Source of the DNA: Helicostylum pulchrum
Taxonomy: Eukaryota > Mucoromycota > Mucoromycetes > Mucorales > Mucoraceae
Assembly: GCA_025677825.1 (NCBI GenBank)
Contig: JAIXMO010000066.1
Coordinates: 62,001-126,000, forward strand
Length of the DNA: 64,000 nt
Reading direction: 5' to 3'
The position numbers and the translations under genes are program-made. This document shows positions 1 to 13,500 of the stretch, piece by piece (within the stretch, counting starts at the first letter, position 1; every line of letters begins with the position of its first letter). Under the pieces are notes generated by a model that saw only the letters and a list, made by a program, of their open reading frames with translations, did no database searches and had not been told where the DNA came from.

Positions 1-881
1 GTTCTACTTATAGTACTCAACCCGATTCCTCTCTCTCGTGGAGGGTATGAAGGTTATTTACTCATGGGGTTCGAAGTGATTACTCTGAAATATGGGTATG
101 AAGGGTCGTTCGTCATTATATTTTTTGGGTCCCAAAGTGCTTTTTACCTTCTCGTGGTGGGACCTGTGAGTAGTTTGGCTTTCTTCTTTTTTTTAGCCTT
201 TCGAAACTAAATTTAGCACAGAGGTAAATATTAAGAGACGCTCGCGTTTTAGAATATGATAAAGTACTCTAAATATTGTTTTTCAAAATTAAAATTTTAC
301 GTCACTTAAATAAAAAAATTACTTTATTGAATAACTTTTCTCTTGTGAATAACTACTTTTTATTTATGTGAAAACATCCAATTCGCTTTTTTTGTTGCAC
401 GATCTAATTTTTTTAAATTTCTTGCATGAAACAAGTCCACAAAAAAAAAAAGATTGAATAGATCACATCATTCAAAAGTGGTCCACCATTTTATCAGCCT
501 AAGCTGTATTTATTCTATGCAGGTATCCTCAAAAATATGCTGCGGGTTTGCTCTTTGTCTCATTCTAATCCACGTATCTTTTTCTAAGTTTAGAAACCTT
601 ACCGTAGGTGCGGAATGAGGGGCCCCTACTATTACTACTGTTCCTGAAAAAAAGATCCACAGGGTACTCAATCCAAATGTAGCCTATACACTACCTGTGG
701 TCAGAAAAATTTAAGCTGGGGCCCCATAAGAAAAACGATCTTTTATCTGTCGTTTATTTATTTCTAAACTTATTTTATATATTATTTATTCTTCTCATTT
801 TAAACTAAGCCTCAAATATTACAAAATAAAAAGACACTTTTTAATTTAGCTCTCTCTCTCTTTTTGACGACTATTATCAAC
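1..881. other. Left-edge non-coding stretch
   Basis: I see no gene here. The DNA is AT-rich with two GGGGCCCC-like islands (about 620 and 720) and a CT-rich tract just before the ATG at 882. It probably holds the promoter and 5' UTR of the splicing-factor gene. Confidence 0.5.
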
Positions 882-2558
882 ATGTCATTTTCATTGTATG
901 GGGCCCTTCCTCCATCCAAGTCTGGAAAGGACTCCGAAAAAAACGAAAACAATACTACAACTACGCCCTCAAATAATATCAGTAGTCTTTATTCTTCTTT
1001 ACCTGCACCTGAATCAGGTTCAAGTTCATTCCAAAGGGATGCCTCCAAACACTCTTCTCCTGCGGTAGAAACACCACCACCAACTACAATTACACCTACA
1101 CCTGCTGCACCAACAGGTTAGCATCATTCGTTTTTCTTATTAAAATGTAAACAATTGTTGAACATGTACCTTGTTTTATTTTAGGTTGGTCTGCATTCAA
1201 TAAGTTTAGACCTGCTTTACGTCGGCCTACAATTCAAGCAAAACCTAAACTAAATAAACCTTTTATTCCTGCCGGTGCAACTATTGTCTCTACAAAAACT
1301 ATTACCAAAGAGGAACGAGAAAATGAGCAATCCGCTCCTGTACATAACGCATCAAATATGACTAAATCTGCATCTGAACAACCTAAAGATAATATCGACC
1401 TTGGCTCAATTCCTTATCTTACCACTTCAGATGATGTAAATGGATTTAGAGCTACCCAAAAGTCAAAGGTATAATAGATAGGGGGGCCTTCCTTTCGATT
1501 ACTATTATATATAAAAAAAAAATTACTAATACCAAAGTTGCTGTGTACAGAAGAAGGGCAAGAAAGGAAAAGTCAACACTAATAATCCTCAGCCTTTACC
1601 TACTGTATTTAATATGTTGGAAGATTATGACCCTCACAGACCTAATGATTATGAGCAGTATAAAGAAGAACGTAGAGAACTTCGTGAACGACAAAGAAAG
1701 AAGAGAGAATGGGAGAAGCGCCATCAAATGTCTAGATCAAGGTCACGATCGAGATCTAGGTCGCTATCAAGATCAAGGTCAAGATCAAGATCACGGTCAA
1801 GAAGCGGATCCAGATCCAGATCACGCTCTCCTTATTCTTCCCATTATTCTCGATCTCGAAGCCCTGAGCGTAAGTTAATACACCATAAGCAAAAAGAAAA
1901 GAAAAAAAAAGACGTGTATTCTTATATTATACTTTCTTTAATAGCATTCAATCCTCCTCCCGTTAGAAATGAGGTACCTAAAATCAATGTAAAAGAATCT
2001 GCAGAGGAAGCTTATAATCGTAGAATGATGATGACCCAACAAAAGCCAATTGAACCGCCAAAGTAAATAATCTAGTATTTGGTGTCTATACATGTTACTG
2101 ATATATATGATTTTTTTTCTTCTAGGGTAGAAAATATCAATCCAGCACAAGAAATTGCACAAAAAATACTTGCAAAATACAACTTGAAAGACGATTCACC
2201 ACAACATCATGCAGAAGCAGTGATGCCAGAAAAGATATCACCAGTTATCTTACTAACAAATATGGTTGGACCTGGTGAAGTAGATGATATGTTGCAAGAG
2301 GAAACAGCGGACGAATGCTCAAAATATGGCAAAGTAGAAAGATGTCTTATATTTGAAGTACCTAATGGAAAGATTGCAGATGATAAAGCAGTTCGTATAT
2401 TCGTTAAATTCTCTGGTATAGAATCCGCTAGAAGAGCTATTAATGACTTGAATGGCAGATTTTTTGGAGGCAGAGTGGTTACAGCTTCTTTCTTTGATAA
2501 TGATAGATTCGATAGATTGGATTTGGCTCCATTGCCAGAGGAGTTTGCCCGCTTGTAA
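882..2558 (+). CDS. SPF45/RBM17-type splicing factor
   Basis: Five exons: 882-1116, 1185-1468, 1551-1869, 1945-2062, 2126-2558. They close in frame to 462 residues. The N-terminus is Ser/Pro/Thr-rich. A middle segment, from about 1728 to 1866, encodes an almost pure Arg-Ser dipeptide run like that of SR proteins. The C-terminal 100 or so residues form an RRM of the UHM type. They carry the GEVDDMLQEE stretch and a GRFFGGRVV segment, where the R-x-F motif is the ligand-binding signature of UHM domains. This end resembles vertebrate SPF45, a spliceosome-associated protein that helps choose 3' splice sites. SPF45 normally has a G-patch before the UHM. Here only its first helix (AQKILAKYNL) remains and the glycine-rich core is absent. 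The ATG at 882 is chosen because it starts the conserved-looking MSFSLYG N-terminus. Another RBM17-like factor is possible, but the UHM similarity is strong. Confidence 0.85.
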
Positions 2559-2714
2559 AGAAAAAGCAAAACTAGCTCCGTTTAAAAATAAAATAAAAAA
2601 GTTCAAAACGTAAAACGTCACTACGGCAATGCTTTAACTTGTCTTTTTTCTCTCTCTCTTTCTTTCTACTCCTTATTTCTTTTCTTTCGTATATATAGTT
2701 TTTTATTTAAAGAT

Positions 2715-5700
2715 ATGAATGGGTAAGGATATGTTCTATATAGTTATGAATCCCATATATCAGGATAAGATGGATGAAAGTTTAAATCCGTCCTTTTTTT
2801 AAAATAAATAAATATATAGGCTTGACTATGACCTACATTCACGTATACTAGTAAGTTTAGCAAGCGTGTTGGCCGACTCAAGAGCAAAAACAACAGACGA
2901 TGAAGTTGCAAGACTCATTTCGAAATGTCCAGATGTACTACTTTTACCTATGGAAGATACGGCTATTATAACTCCACAGGCAACCAAAGGACGCATGGTA
3001 AGCTAACAGATAGTGTGTAACGCGACCCTTTATTTATTTATTTTATTTTTTTCAAGACAAACCGTTACCAACAAACTTTGGATGCGCTTATAAAATATGC
3101 AGTTACTTCTAACGAATCGAGCCAGGTTGAACTTTTACCTCGCATTCTTAGTTACTTGAAATATTTACCTGCTTATGAATGGGACGATATCATTTTAACA
3201 AAAGGTAAAAGTAATGTGATTATCAACAACAATAACAACAAGGCTGATTAACATATGAAAAAAAAAAGGTTCTATTACACCAGATAACGTTACTTATAAC
3301 TTGGTCTATGGGTTATTGGATATTGCTTATCAAAGGATGGAATATGCTGACATCATTTATGAAACTTTATGGAATTACGGAAGATGTATTATCGATTTAA
3401 TAGATAACTATAATAACAGTAAGTATGTCAAAAAAAAGCAATAATAATAAGCATATTAGCTAATATCCCAACCCCAACCCCCTCCCCCCCCCCTTTTTTT
3501 CTAAAAAAAAACAGATGATTATACTGTATCTTTTATTTTACCATCGTTGGCAGGACTTGCTAGAGCTTTACAGGTATCACCTTACCTTTATAAACCAGCA
3601 CAACTTCAAGCTATATACGTTAATATGCAACCACTTTTTGTTGATCAAACATTAGATAATATAAACCATGCAACCGAAACGTGTCTCAGGGAATGTGATC
3701 ATAATTCTTACAGTAGACGTGTATTAGCTAGTTACTGGGAAGCTGGTATGCCGCTAAGTTCCAATCGTATCATTCACGACTTTTTAATCATTTTACGAAA
3801 CGTCACTGCTCGAGTAATCGCATCGTACTCTCCTACAAAAGAGACTGTCTCACAAAATGAGTTGAAGAAATTACATTTGACGGTTAATATCGAAAACGCT
3901 TGGTCGGATTTAATGAAGAAATCAGCAGAAGGCGTGAGACCAGAAGATAGTCAGTTGGATGAATTGGATAGAAGGCTTGACAAGAATTTAAGAGGGATTT
4001 ATGTGATAAGTTTAGGCTATTTTGATGATATTAGAAAATACGCTGAAAAAAGGGAAAATGAGGGCAAAACCTGGTCCCCAGGGTCTTATATGAAGGAAAT
4101 CATGGGCACCAGTTTGGTAAGTTAAAAAAAAAAGGAAAATAATATTATTGCTTCTAACGTGTACAATATTTAGCAAGTAGCGGGTTTAGCTTCAGTTTAT
4201 CTTCAGGAAGTCGATGATGTTTTGATAAACTATATTTATCAATGCTTATTCGATACTCCTCCCTACAACGATTCTTGGATTCATGTAGCTTCTCTTGATA
4301 TAGCCGTTTTGTTAGCCGTCAAGTAAAGTATAACCCGATGATTACATTCAAAATTTGATTCTTACAGCTTTACACTTGTATAGTTTTCCAAGTTTGAACA
4401 GCAAAATGACCAATACCATCTGTCGATTCTTGGCTACACCTTCTCCTGTATTTGAGTTCAAGGTAGAACAAGAAAAACAAGATGTAACAATGCAAAAGTT
4501 TGCAATTGTTCGTTTAGCTCAATGTGTTCAGGTAAAAAAAAAAAAACTGTTCGATTGTTTTTTATGGGTTGTTTTAATATGTATATTTTAGACGAAACCT
4601 GTAACACAAATGCGCCAAGCCGCTGTTTCTACACTTTACGCGCTTTTAAATGAAATCACTCGGTACACCGATGATGAAAGTTTGGATCAACAATCTGCTT
4701 TTGTAGATCCGAACGGTATCACTGGCGTACCTCCTGCCGAATTATTAACAGAGTCTCAAAAGCAGCAAGTATGTGTCAATGCACTTTCCGCTATTGTTAA
4801 TGTGGCTGTTTACTTGGCTGATGAATCCGTAAGTTTTTATTGTACGTCCCCCCTAAAAAGTGAAAAATAAAAAATAACACGTACTTTGTTCTTTATAGAT
4901 TATAGTTCAAGCTTACTCCATGTTATCTTTGCGCCGAAAATCATTTTCTGTCTCAGCAATAGCTACACTCACAAGCAACCTGGTAGATTTGGCGTTGGCG
5001 GGACCATTATCTGTTTTTAGAGATATCACGAACCTATTTGCAGTTTTAAGTCGAGAGTCCTTAATCGTCGAAAACAAACAATTAACAACGGCTATCCTAA
5101 ACGCACAAACTTCGCTTGCTCGAAGACTCTCTACCAAACCTGAACATTATGATGATTACCTCAGTAACCTACTATCGCTGTTTGTTGAAAACGGTAATAC
5201 CATACAACGCATGATGTCCAAAAACAAGAAGGAATCCGAACTTCCGTGGATCGCCAAGCTGGGAACACTTTTACCTGTTATTCGTACACTTTTAGAGCAC
5301 GACGATTTCAATCCTCATTTAGAGCCTAGTGAGGAGACGGTGTCCTTGTTTCGAAACACTTGGTTTCTTTGTATCTTGTTCGGGTACGTCACAGAATCGA
5401 TCTGGATTCGCGAGTGGCACGATTCCATGCTACTGATCGCTAAAAAGACACCTGTGCTAGTCATTGAAAGCGCCACGAATTATCTGGAAAGTGATTTAGA
5501 ATACAATTCTGTTTTACGCGGTGGAAATACGTTGGACCGTAATATTGGGTCCATGAGACAAAAGTTGATTACTTTTTTACCAAGTCTTTCGTACGATACC
5601 AAGAACTTTTCGTTTGCTCAGATCGTATTTGCGTTGAGCGTCTATCATATTGAAATGATGAGAAGTAAATCTGGAGACTGCAGTTATATCTTGCGGTACT

Positions 5701-8700
5701 TTATGAACGATGGTGTGAATAATAGTAATATGTCAAATTGTCTAGAGACAATTGCAGATCGTGTCGTTACTTCTTATATCAAGGATGCTTCGCATAAAGC
5801 CGCGTCTCAAAACCTGGATAGCGAATTAAGAGTTCAAATGACCAATTTGCTGAAATTATGCTGTCACAGACTTCGTAAAGTACACTCGTTGGCTATTCGA
5901 ATCACGGAACGTATCGTCACTACATTTCCTCAAGTATTTGCAGAAAAATCGTTACTGACACTCTTGTTGGAGCTTGTTCAATTATTGTGGTTAAGTTGTG
6001 AGGCAGAGTACCGCGATGAATACTGCCCGACATTTACTTTCTTTTCGCCTCGCGTGAATGTAACAATTGAGTTGGGGGACTCGTTTACGTATCGCAAAGA
6101 AATTTGTTCTCACGTGTATGAAAACAGTAAAAAGTGGCTTCAAATATCTATGGATCGTGCTCCTATGGAAATCAATGGGCTTTTACAAGATTATCTTGCA
6201 GAGTATAAACGGTTTGAGCCAGGTGTGCTTATTGATGTGGCTCATCTAGGTAGATCTTTGGCTCTGGATGTTGGTAAATCAGCTGCCAAGAACGAAATGA
6301 CTGTGGATTTTGTACCTCGTATACGTGGTATTCAATTAGACGATTCGTCGGATTTTGTAGATGGGTTTACATCAAGACGATATTATATTGGTGAAGTTAG
6401 CGGTATTGAATTTTTAGCTGGTATGCAACATGGTGCGGAAAAATTACCTGATAGTCATACAGGTGCTGGTTTAAGTGATCAAGTCCCTATTGTCATTGCT
6501 ACACTACACTCCCTGTTAGAAGACATTAAGCAAAAGAGAAAGATCCCCGTGGATCGTTTACGTCGTACCATGTTACAAGCGGCTAGTTTTATTGTATCTT
6601 TACCTAACATTCATCCCGACCTGGTTGCTTTAATTGTACGAATCCCAGTGCATATATTTTCACCTGAGTCGTTAGAGATCGGTACGGATGTCTGGAACTG
6701 GGTACTTGTTGAACGTCCCGATATTGAAAAGCGTTTGATGGTCGAGATTCTTAATATGTGGAGTTGGGCTCAACGTTACCGAAAGGGTCTATTCTCGCCT
6801 AAAATGAACACCAAACACCCGTTTGTGAGTCGAATGACTTACGCGCCTTCGGATCGAACGATTATTGACAAGAATAACATGAACATGACTCGATTATTTA
6901 CACCGCATGTCACATGGACCAAGTTTTTAATCAGCAGATTCTACGCTATTCGTCATCGTAACAAGCATTTAATCAACATGTTGATCCGTTTATTACAGGG
7001 CACCTTTCAAAACTCGCATCTGATGAGCACACACCCGTTCGCTCGTCTTCCTAGGTTCCAGCTGTTGTTTTTAGGTATGAAGATTCTTCATTCTACGCAG
7101 TTGGAAGCCTTGGCCGAGTACCGGTTCCGATCGCTTGTCTATGGATCTGCATTTAACTGGTTTGCGTTGCCGCCTAAATGGCATTACGGGTCTCGCAAAA
7201 GTTACGCACTTGTGGAACAAAAAGTTTTGACAGATCTGTATACTGTTATTGTAAACGACATACCTCGTCTCACGGACTTGATCACGAGCTCTTCGTTACG
7301 AAACTCGAGCTCTAAAATAGCTTCAGGGCTTTACATGTTTTTGAGCGATAAAACCAAGGACGATATTTTACGCGAGCAGAAATTAATTAAACGGTTGCTG
7401 TTGCTGTTGATGGATAGTGAGTTGGCTAGATTGTCGGTTTGGTGCAACCCATTAAATGCTTTTGGACCTGGGTACCCGATGAATTATATTGGAAATACAG
7501 AGAAATCGATTACAACAGATGAGCATTGGAAGGAAATGGTTCGGTTTGCGTGGGAGACTTCACCGCGAGTCGCTGTACAGATGGCAGCTAGGTTTGTACT
7601 GCCTGTAGTACAAAGAGAGCTTCATACATTGATCGCCAACAATACATTGGATGTTGTAGATGTGCCTGAGGCCTTAGAAATTTTATTAGGTGATAAAGTG
7701 CAACCAAACGCTAGACTGGATTTAAGGTATTTAAAGTACTGGGCTCCTGTTCCTGCTATTACAGCGGCCAACTATTTTATGCCAGAGTACGGTAACCATC
7801 CTCTTATCCTTCAATACGCTATGCGAAGTTTAGAATACTATCCTGTTGACACTGTCTTCTTTTACGTGCCTCAAATTGTACAGGCGCTTCGGTATGACGA
7901 GTACGGATATGTAGAGAGGTATATCATGGAAGCAGGACAAGTGTCTCAGTTATTTGCGCATCAGATTATTTGGAACATGAGCGCTAATTTCTATGTGGAT
8001 GCAGATAAAGAATGCATAAAACCTGACCCGTTAAAGCCTACGCTTGAAAAAATCATTAATAATTTGGTGTCTTCTTTCACAGGTCAAGATCGGGATTTCT
8101 ATGAGCGCGAGTTCAAGTTCTTTGGTGATGTTACGGCGATCTCTGGGTATTTGAAAGAGTATATCAAGTATGGTCAAAATGAAAAGAAACCAATGCAAAA
8201 GGTAAGCTACTTACATATCATTTTTTTCTTTCTCTCTCTTGGTTGTGTGGTATTTATTTTATATATTTTTTTTAAAAAAAAAACTAGAAACGATTGGATG
8301 AAGAGTTAGGTAGAATCAAAGTAGACGTTGGTGTTTATCTTCCTAGTAACCCAGACGGTCATGTTGTCGATATCAATCGTACATCGGGCCGACCTCTTCA
8401 AAGTCATGCCAAAGCACCATTTATGGCCACATTCAAAATTGAAAAAGAATTAGAGCGAGATGATGGTATAGAAGAAAACGTTGTTCAAGGATCAGACAAT
8501 GATAATCCTGTTGTGACATTATGGCAAAGTGCGATCTTTAAAGTAGGAGACGATTGCCGACAAGACGTACTTGCGCTTCAATTGATTGCTGTATTTAAGA
8601 ATATATTTACTAGTATTGGTCTTGATCTGTACGTGTATCCTTATCGTGTCGTAGCCACTGCTCCAGGTCGAGGTGTCATTGACGTTATTCCACGATCCAT

Positions 8701-9301
8701 TTCTCGTGATCAACTAGGTCGCGAAAAAGTCAATAGTATGTACGACTACTTTGTAGCTAAATACGGCGGCCCCAATTCGATTAATTTCCAAAGAGCAAGA
8801 ACGAACTTTGTACAGAGTGTAGCTGCGTACTCTCTTATTTCGTATTTGCTACAATTTAAAGATCGTCATAACGGTAACATCATGCTGGACGACGATGGTC
8901 ATATTATTCATATCGATTTCGGATTTATTTTTGATATTGCACCTGGTGGTATCGGTTTTGAAAGCTCGCCGTTTAAGCTGACAACTGAAATGGTACAAGT
9001 GATGGGCGGTAATTCAGAAGAGCAAGCTTTTAAACAGTTTTCAGAATTGGTAATCAAGGGTTATTTAGCGTGTCGTCCTTATGCTGAATTGATCATGCAA
9101 TTGGTGACGTTGATGCTTCAATCGGGTTTACCTTGCTTTAGAGGAGAGACAATTAAGCGTATGCGTACTCGATTTCAAACAGATAAATCGGATAGAATTG
9201 CTGCAGACTTTATGATACAAAGAGTCAAAGAATCATTTGAGAACCAAAGAACTGTCCTGTACGATTACTTTCAAAAGGTTACCAATGGAATTCCGTACTA
9301 A
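2715..9301 (+). CDS. STT4: Phosphatidylinositol 4-kinase STT4 (PI4K III alpha)
   Basis: Ten exons: 2715-2722, 2820-2997, 3057-3204, 3269-3418, 3515-4116, 4174-4322, 4384-4531, 4592-4828, 4899-8201, 8288-9301. They join in frame to 1978 residues, close to the roughly 1900 of yeast Stt4. The enzyme makes PI4P at the plasma membrane. The long N-terminal two thirds is an alpha-helical solenoid. The C-terminal lipid-kinase domain shows a GDDCRQD segment (about residues 1728-1734), the catalytic loop DRHNGN (about 1833-1838) and the DFG (about 1851). The start is an 8-nt coding exon (ATG AAT GG) followed by GTAAGG. It is supported by the frame it gives downstream, MNGLDYDLHSRILVSLA, which reads straight into the conserved N-terminus. 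The seventh exon uses the acceptor at 4382-4383, because the nearer AG at 4366-4367 would give a stop. Confidence 0.93.
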
Positions 9302-10596
9302 ATAATATTATCTTCAATTTTGTCAATAAAACGCATACTAAAAAAAAAAGGTTTTTTTATCTTAAAAATTACGAAGGAGTTAAGTTTAATTATTTTATAT
9401 GATATATCAACCTATATCTATTGAACTATCGCGCTATTTATGTGAAAGTTGACTCCCGCATGAATCACCACGTCAATTGCGAATCACCGAAGCAGAACCA
9501 AAGAAATTAGGCGGTTTTCAAAGCCTGAAAAAATCTAATTATAAACTCTATATCCTCAAAAGAAAGGAGGAATGGAAGAGGCTGAATCAATATAAATGAA
9601 TAATCAGGTACGCACGAAAACCCTTATTTACATGCTATTGGAACAAAGGGGGAGGAAAATTGACTCCTACACATAAATCCAACTTGACAGACGATGATCG
9701 CTGGAGTGTTTTTGACTGAGTAAAAAAATTACGATCCGTATTTCCTCTATCAGTTATAAAACCGAGCTATAAACCATAATTGAGGGAGGCACCCAGTTAC
9801 AACTCGACTTACTTTTCTGAAAGCGATGCGCGTAGAAAAACTAACCAGCCGAATTGTATCAGTCCTCCAGCACTAAGCATACAGGGAAAAAATAATAAAG
9901 AGAAAATAAATGTATTGTTTTTCTCAAGACATTACGTCAACATGAAATTACCATTATATCATAGAATTATAGTGTGCAAAAGAGTGAGAGATAGTTCATA
10001 AAAAAGTAAAGGCGGCAAAAGACGGTCTTTGCAGACAAAAAAAAACATGGAAGGCGGCGTACTATACTAAGTAGGATTTAGCTCCCCAACTCCCTCTTTT
10101 TTTTACAAGGAAGATCACCATCGATAATCCCGCACTTTAATATAGTATTTTTTTTACTTACGGATTTTGATTCGGGCTTTCGGATCAGCTAGGTAGTTAG
10201 AAATTAAACTTTTTAAAAAATCGTTGCCCTGTTTTTTCTATAAACCGGTTTTTTAAGAAAGTTGTTTATTACACTTTAAATCGCGTACTTTTTTTAAAAT
10301 GGTTGAAAACCATAGGCTTTTATCATGTTACGGCCAATGCAAGTCTCTTCGCAACAGTTTCTTGCCACGAAGCCGAGAAAGAAAGAAAGAGGGAGATAAC
10401 TGGCTTCTGATAAAATAGCTTCAAAGATGTGCATAATTGCTTATTCCTTTATTGGTTGGACACTCAAAGTTACAACATATTTTTTTTTTAATGAGCGATA
10501 ATTAATATTTAATAAGAGAGAAAAAAGACAAGACCATCCTTTTTTTTCTCTTTTTCTATTTTTTTTTTGTTTTCTCTTTTTAAAAAAAAAGAGAAA
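9302..10596. other. Intergenic stretch, no gene seen
   Basis: AT-rich DNA between the PI4-kinase stop and the coiled-coil gene. Short open frames show no recognisable domain or paired splice signals. A pyrimidine-rich run (about 10538-10580) directly precedes the next ATG. Confidence 0.5.
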
Positions 10597-13500
10597 ATGG
10601 TAACTTCAAGTAACGGTCCTCCTAGAAGATTATCTTCACTAGAAGCAGCCGGAGTAAAGTCTTCTTCTAGTACGACGTCTTCTACTTCCACCACTACTAA
10701 TGCACCAAAGAAGAGATTATCGACAACACCTATTCCTAACACTACTACAGCTCGACCTGCTCGATCGTCGATCCCTTCTAGTCCTAGTAGCTTACCCAAA
10801 CGTCCCACCAAGACTCCAGTTAAACCAACAAGTACGATATCATCTTCGACCAGGACACTGTCTAGTGTAAAGCCACCCCTGACACCTTTACCCAAAAAGA
10901 AATCGAGTCTTGTAAGTTCGGGAACCACAGCACCGAGAAGCCCTAGTAGAGCATCCAACCCTATATCCTCTCGTGCTACCACCCCTCATTCAAGCTCTGC
11001 TACATTGACTAAAAAGAAAATTGTGGAACCAAAACCGTCTGTTACTACCGACATCATCGCTATTCAAAATCTGAAAGACAAGGTAGGTTGACTTTTATAA
11101 TTTTAAATGTTGTACACCGGAGCTGTAAATAAAAAAGAGAGAGCTAATAGTGAGGGTTATTTTAGAATGAGAAAATGCAAGCTGTTTTATCACAACAGGA
11201 AACGCAGTTAGAGGAAAAAGAGACTAACCTAACTGAACTCAGAACGAAATTAGAGCAATTGGAAAGTGCGTTAGAACAAAGTAAAAATGAATTATTGGTA
11301 ATGCAAGAAGAGCCTAGTGATCAACCGACGGCAGCATCCGACCAACAACAACAAGAAGAAACTGATCAACAACGGCAACAAGGATTATTACAAACAATTG
11401 ATTCTCTTCAAAATCAGTCCAATCAATTAAAACAATCGTTTGATATAGAAAGAATGGATTTAATTCAACAGTACGAATCTGCCGAAGTAAAAAATCGTGA
11501 CTGTATGGAAAAATTAAGAGAAAAACTAGAGAACGAAAAACTCATTTTAAGCGGTAATGTATTGGATAAAGAGCGAGATATTGAAAAATTGAAAAAGGAT
11601 ATGGATGAGATGCGTGATAATATCAAGGTAAGTCAGAAAAAGAAAAAAGAAAAAAAAAGATAGGAACCCTGTTATTCTAATGTGTGCTTCTATAACAAAA
11701 CAAAAAAAAAGGAAATGCATCAATCTCACCAAACTCGTCTTACTACGCTAACAAATCAGTTAAATAAACAATATACTGAAAATACAGACATGTTAAAATC
11801 TGATCATCACGAACGAGAATTACAGCACAAGAATGAACTCGAAAAAACAAACAAGGTAAATAAATATATCAGAGTGTTGCTTCTGTATGCTAAAAATGAT
11901 GATTTACACAGGAACTGGAATTATTGAAATCGAAATTCCAATCCATGATAGAAATCAACCAAGACGTAAACGTAAGTGACCAAAAAAAAAAAATCCACCG
12001 TATAGTACTACTGCTTGACTCGATATTAACACATAATTAATAGGAAAAATATGATGCGCTTCAAAAAGACAGTGATGAAGAATATAGAAAATTAAAGGAT
12101 AGTGAGGTACAGTGACAAAGCAATTCTGCGCGTAGACTTTTTTTTTACTTACATATCCCTCCTTCTTTTTATCATTATTGTTGTGTATCAGCTGGCCTAC
12201 TTGACTGAGTTAGACCAATGCAAATTAGAATTAACAACAACAGAGTCTAAACTGCAGACAATGCAAGAAATTATAAATGAAAGAGTAGGTAACTTTTTTT
12301 TTTTATTTACATATAAGGCGGGGGGAAATGTATCTTGTGTCTAACCAACTTGTCATTATTATTAGTCAGACCAATCGGATGTAGCCCTGTTACAGGAACA
12401 ACATGCAGCACAAGTGAAAGAAATACAGCAAACACATGACAAGGAACTGGATCAACTTTCAGACAAACTTAAATTAAAGGACGAACAAATTGAATCGTTA
12501 AAAGTACAACATGATCAGTCTCTGCAAAACCAGTCTTTAGAATTAAAGGTATGATTTTGATAGTAATAGCAGTACAAATAAAACTAACACATAAAAAATA
12601 GAACTCGCATGCGATACAATTGTCTGACCTGAATATGACGTTATCGACAGTACAGGAACAACATGATATATTGAAACAAGAATTGGAACAAAACAAACAA
12701 GTTAATAAAGTAAGTTTTTTTTAATACAGTAATAAACTTGTTTTATGAGCTCATAATTATTATTATAGGAATTCGCTCTAGAAATTGAAAAGGGTAAGGA
12801 ATTGGAAACGCGATACAATGATACAACTGTCGCCTTGGCTAATGCTGAGTCAAACATATCCCAAAAGGACACGGAGATAAAGGTACGCCAAGAATAAACG
12901 GGCTTACCATGGGCGTGTGTGTGTATGTGGGTTAACATATTTATTCTCTAGACCCTTATCGTTAAACTTGAAACGGAACATGACCTCGCCACAAAGGAAA
13001 TTAAAGACCAGCATAGAACCATTTTAGAGGGGCTTTCAAGCACTCATATCAAAGAGCTGGAACACGCGGAATCCCAAATGGATTTCTGTGTACAAAGTAC
13101 CCGGGTAAAAATAGAGGTACGTCTTTTTTATATTATAATGTACACACTGTGATTGTAATTATCTTAACGCTCAAATATGAATTAGAATTATGAAGCTAAA
13201 CTACAAAAGTTACAAACCAACGAACAAGTGTTGAAGGATGAATTGTTTAAACTAAAAAATCAGTTACAGACCAACCACTTGGAGATGGAATTGAAGCTTG
13301 CAGAAAAGCTAAAATTAGCAGAGTTAAAGTTATCACAAAAGTATCACGTATTACAAGAAGAACTGGAGGACAAATCCAAGAATAGCAACGATTACAATGA
13401 CCAAATTATTGCTAAGCTCAAGACAGAATTAAAGGTAACATATTTTATACACACTTCAAAAAAGGGAGAAAAATTCTTATTTGGGTAAAATAAATAGGAT

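Noticed and set aside
4355..4383. Nearer 3' splice site (AG at 4366-4367) for the seventh STT4 exon
   Set aside because: It puts a TAG stop in frame. The next AG (4382-4383) restores the conserved reading frame.
9780..10001. 73-codon open frame between STT4 and the coiled-coil gene
   Set aside because: No motif, no splice support, and the composition resembles the surrounding non-coding DNA.
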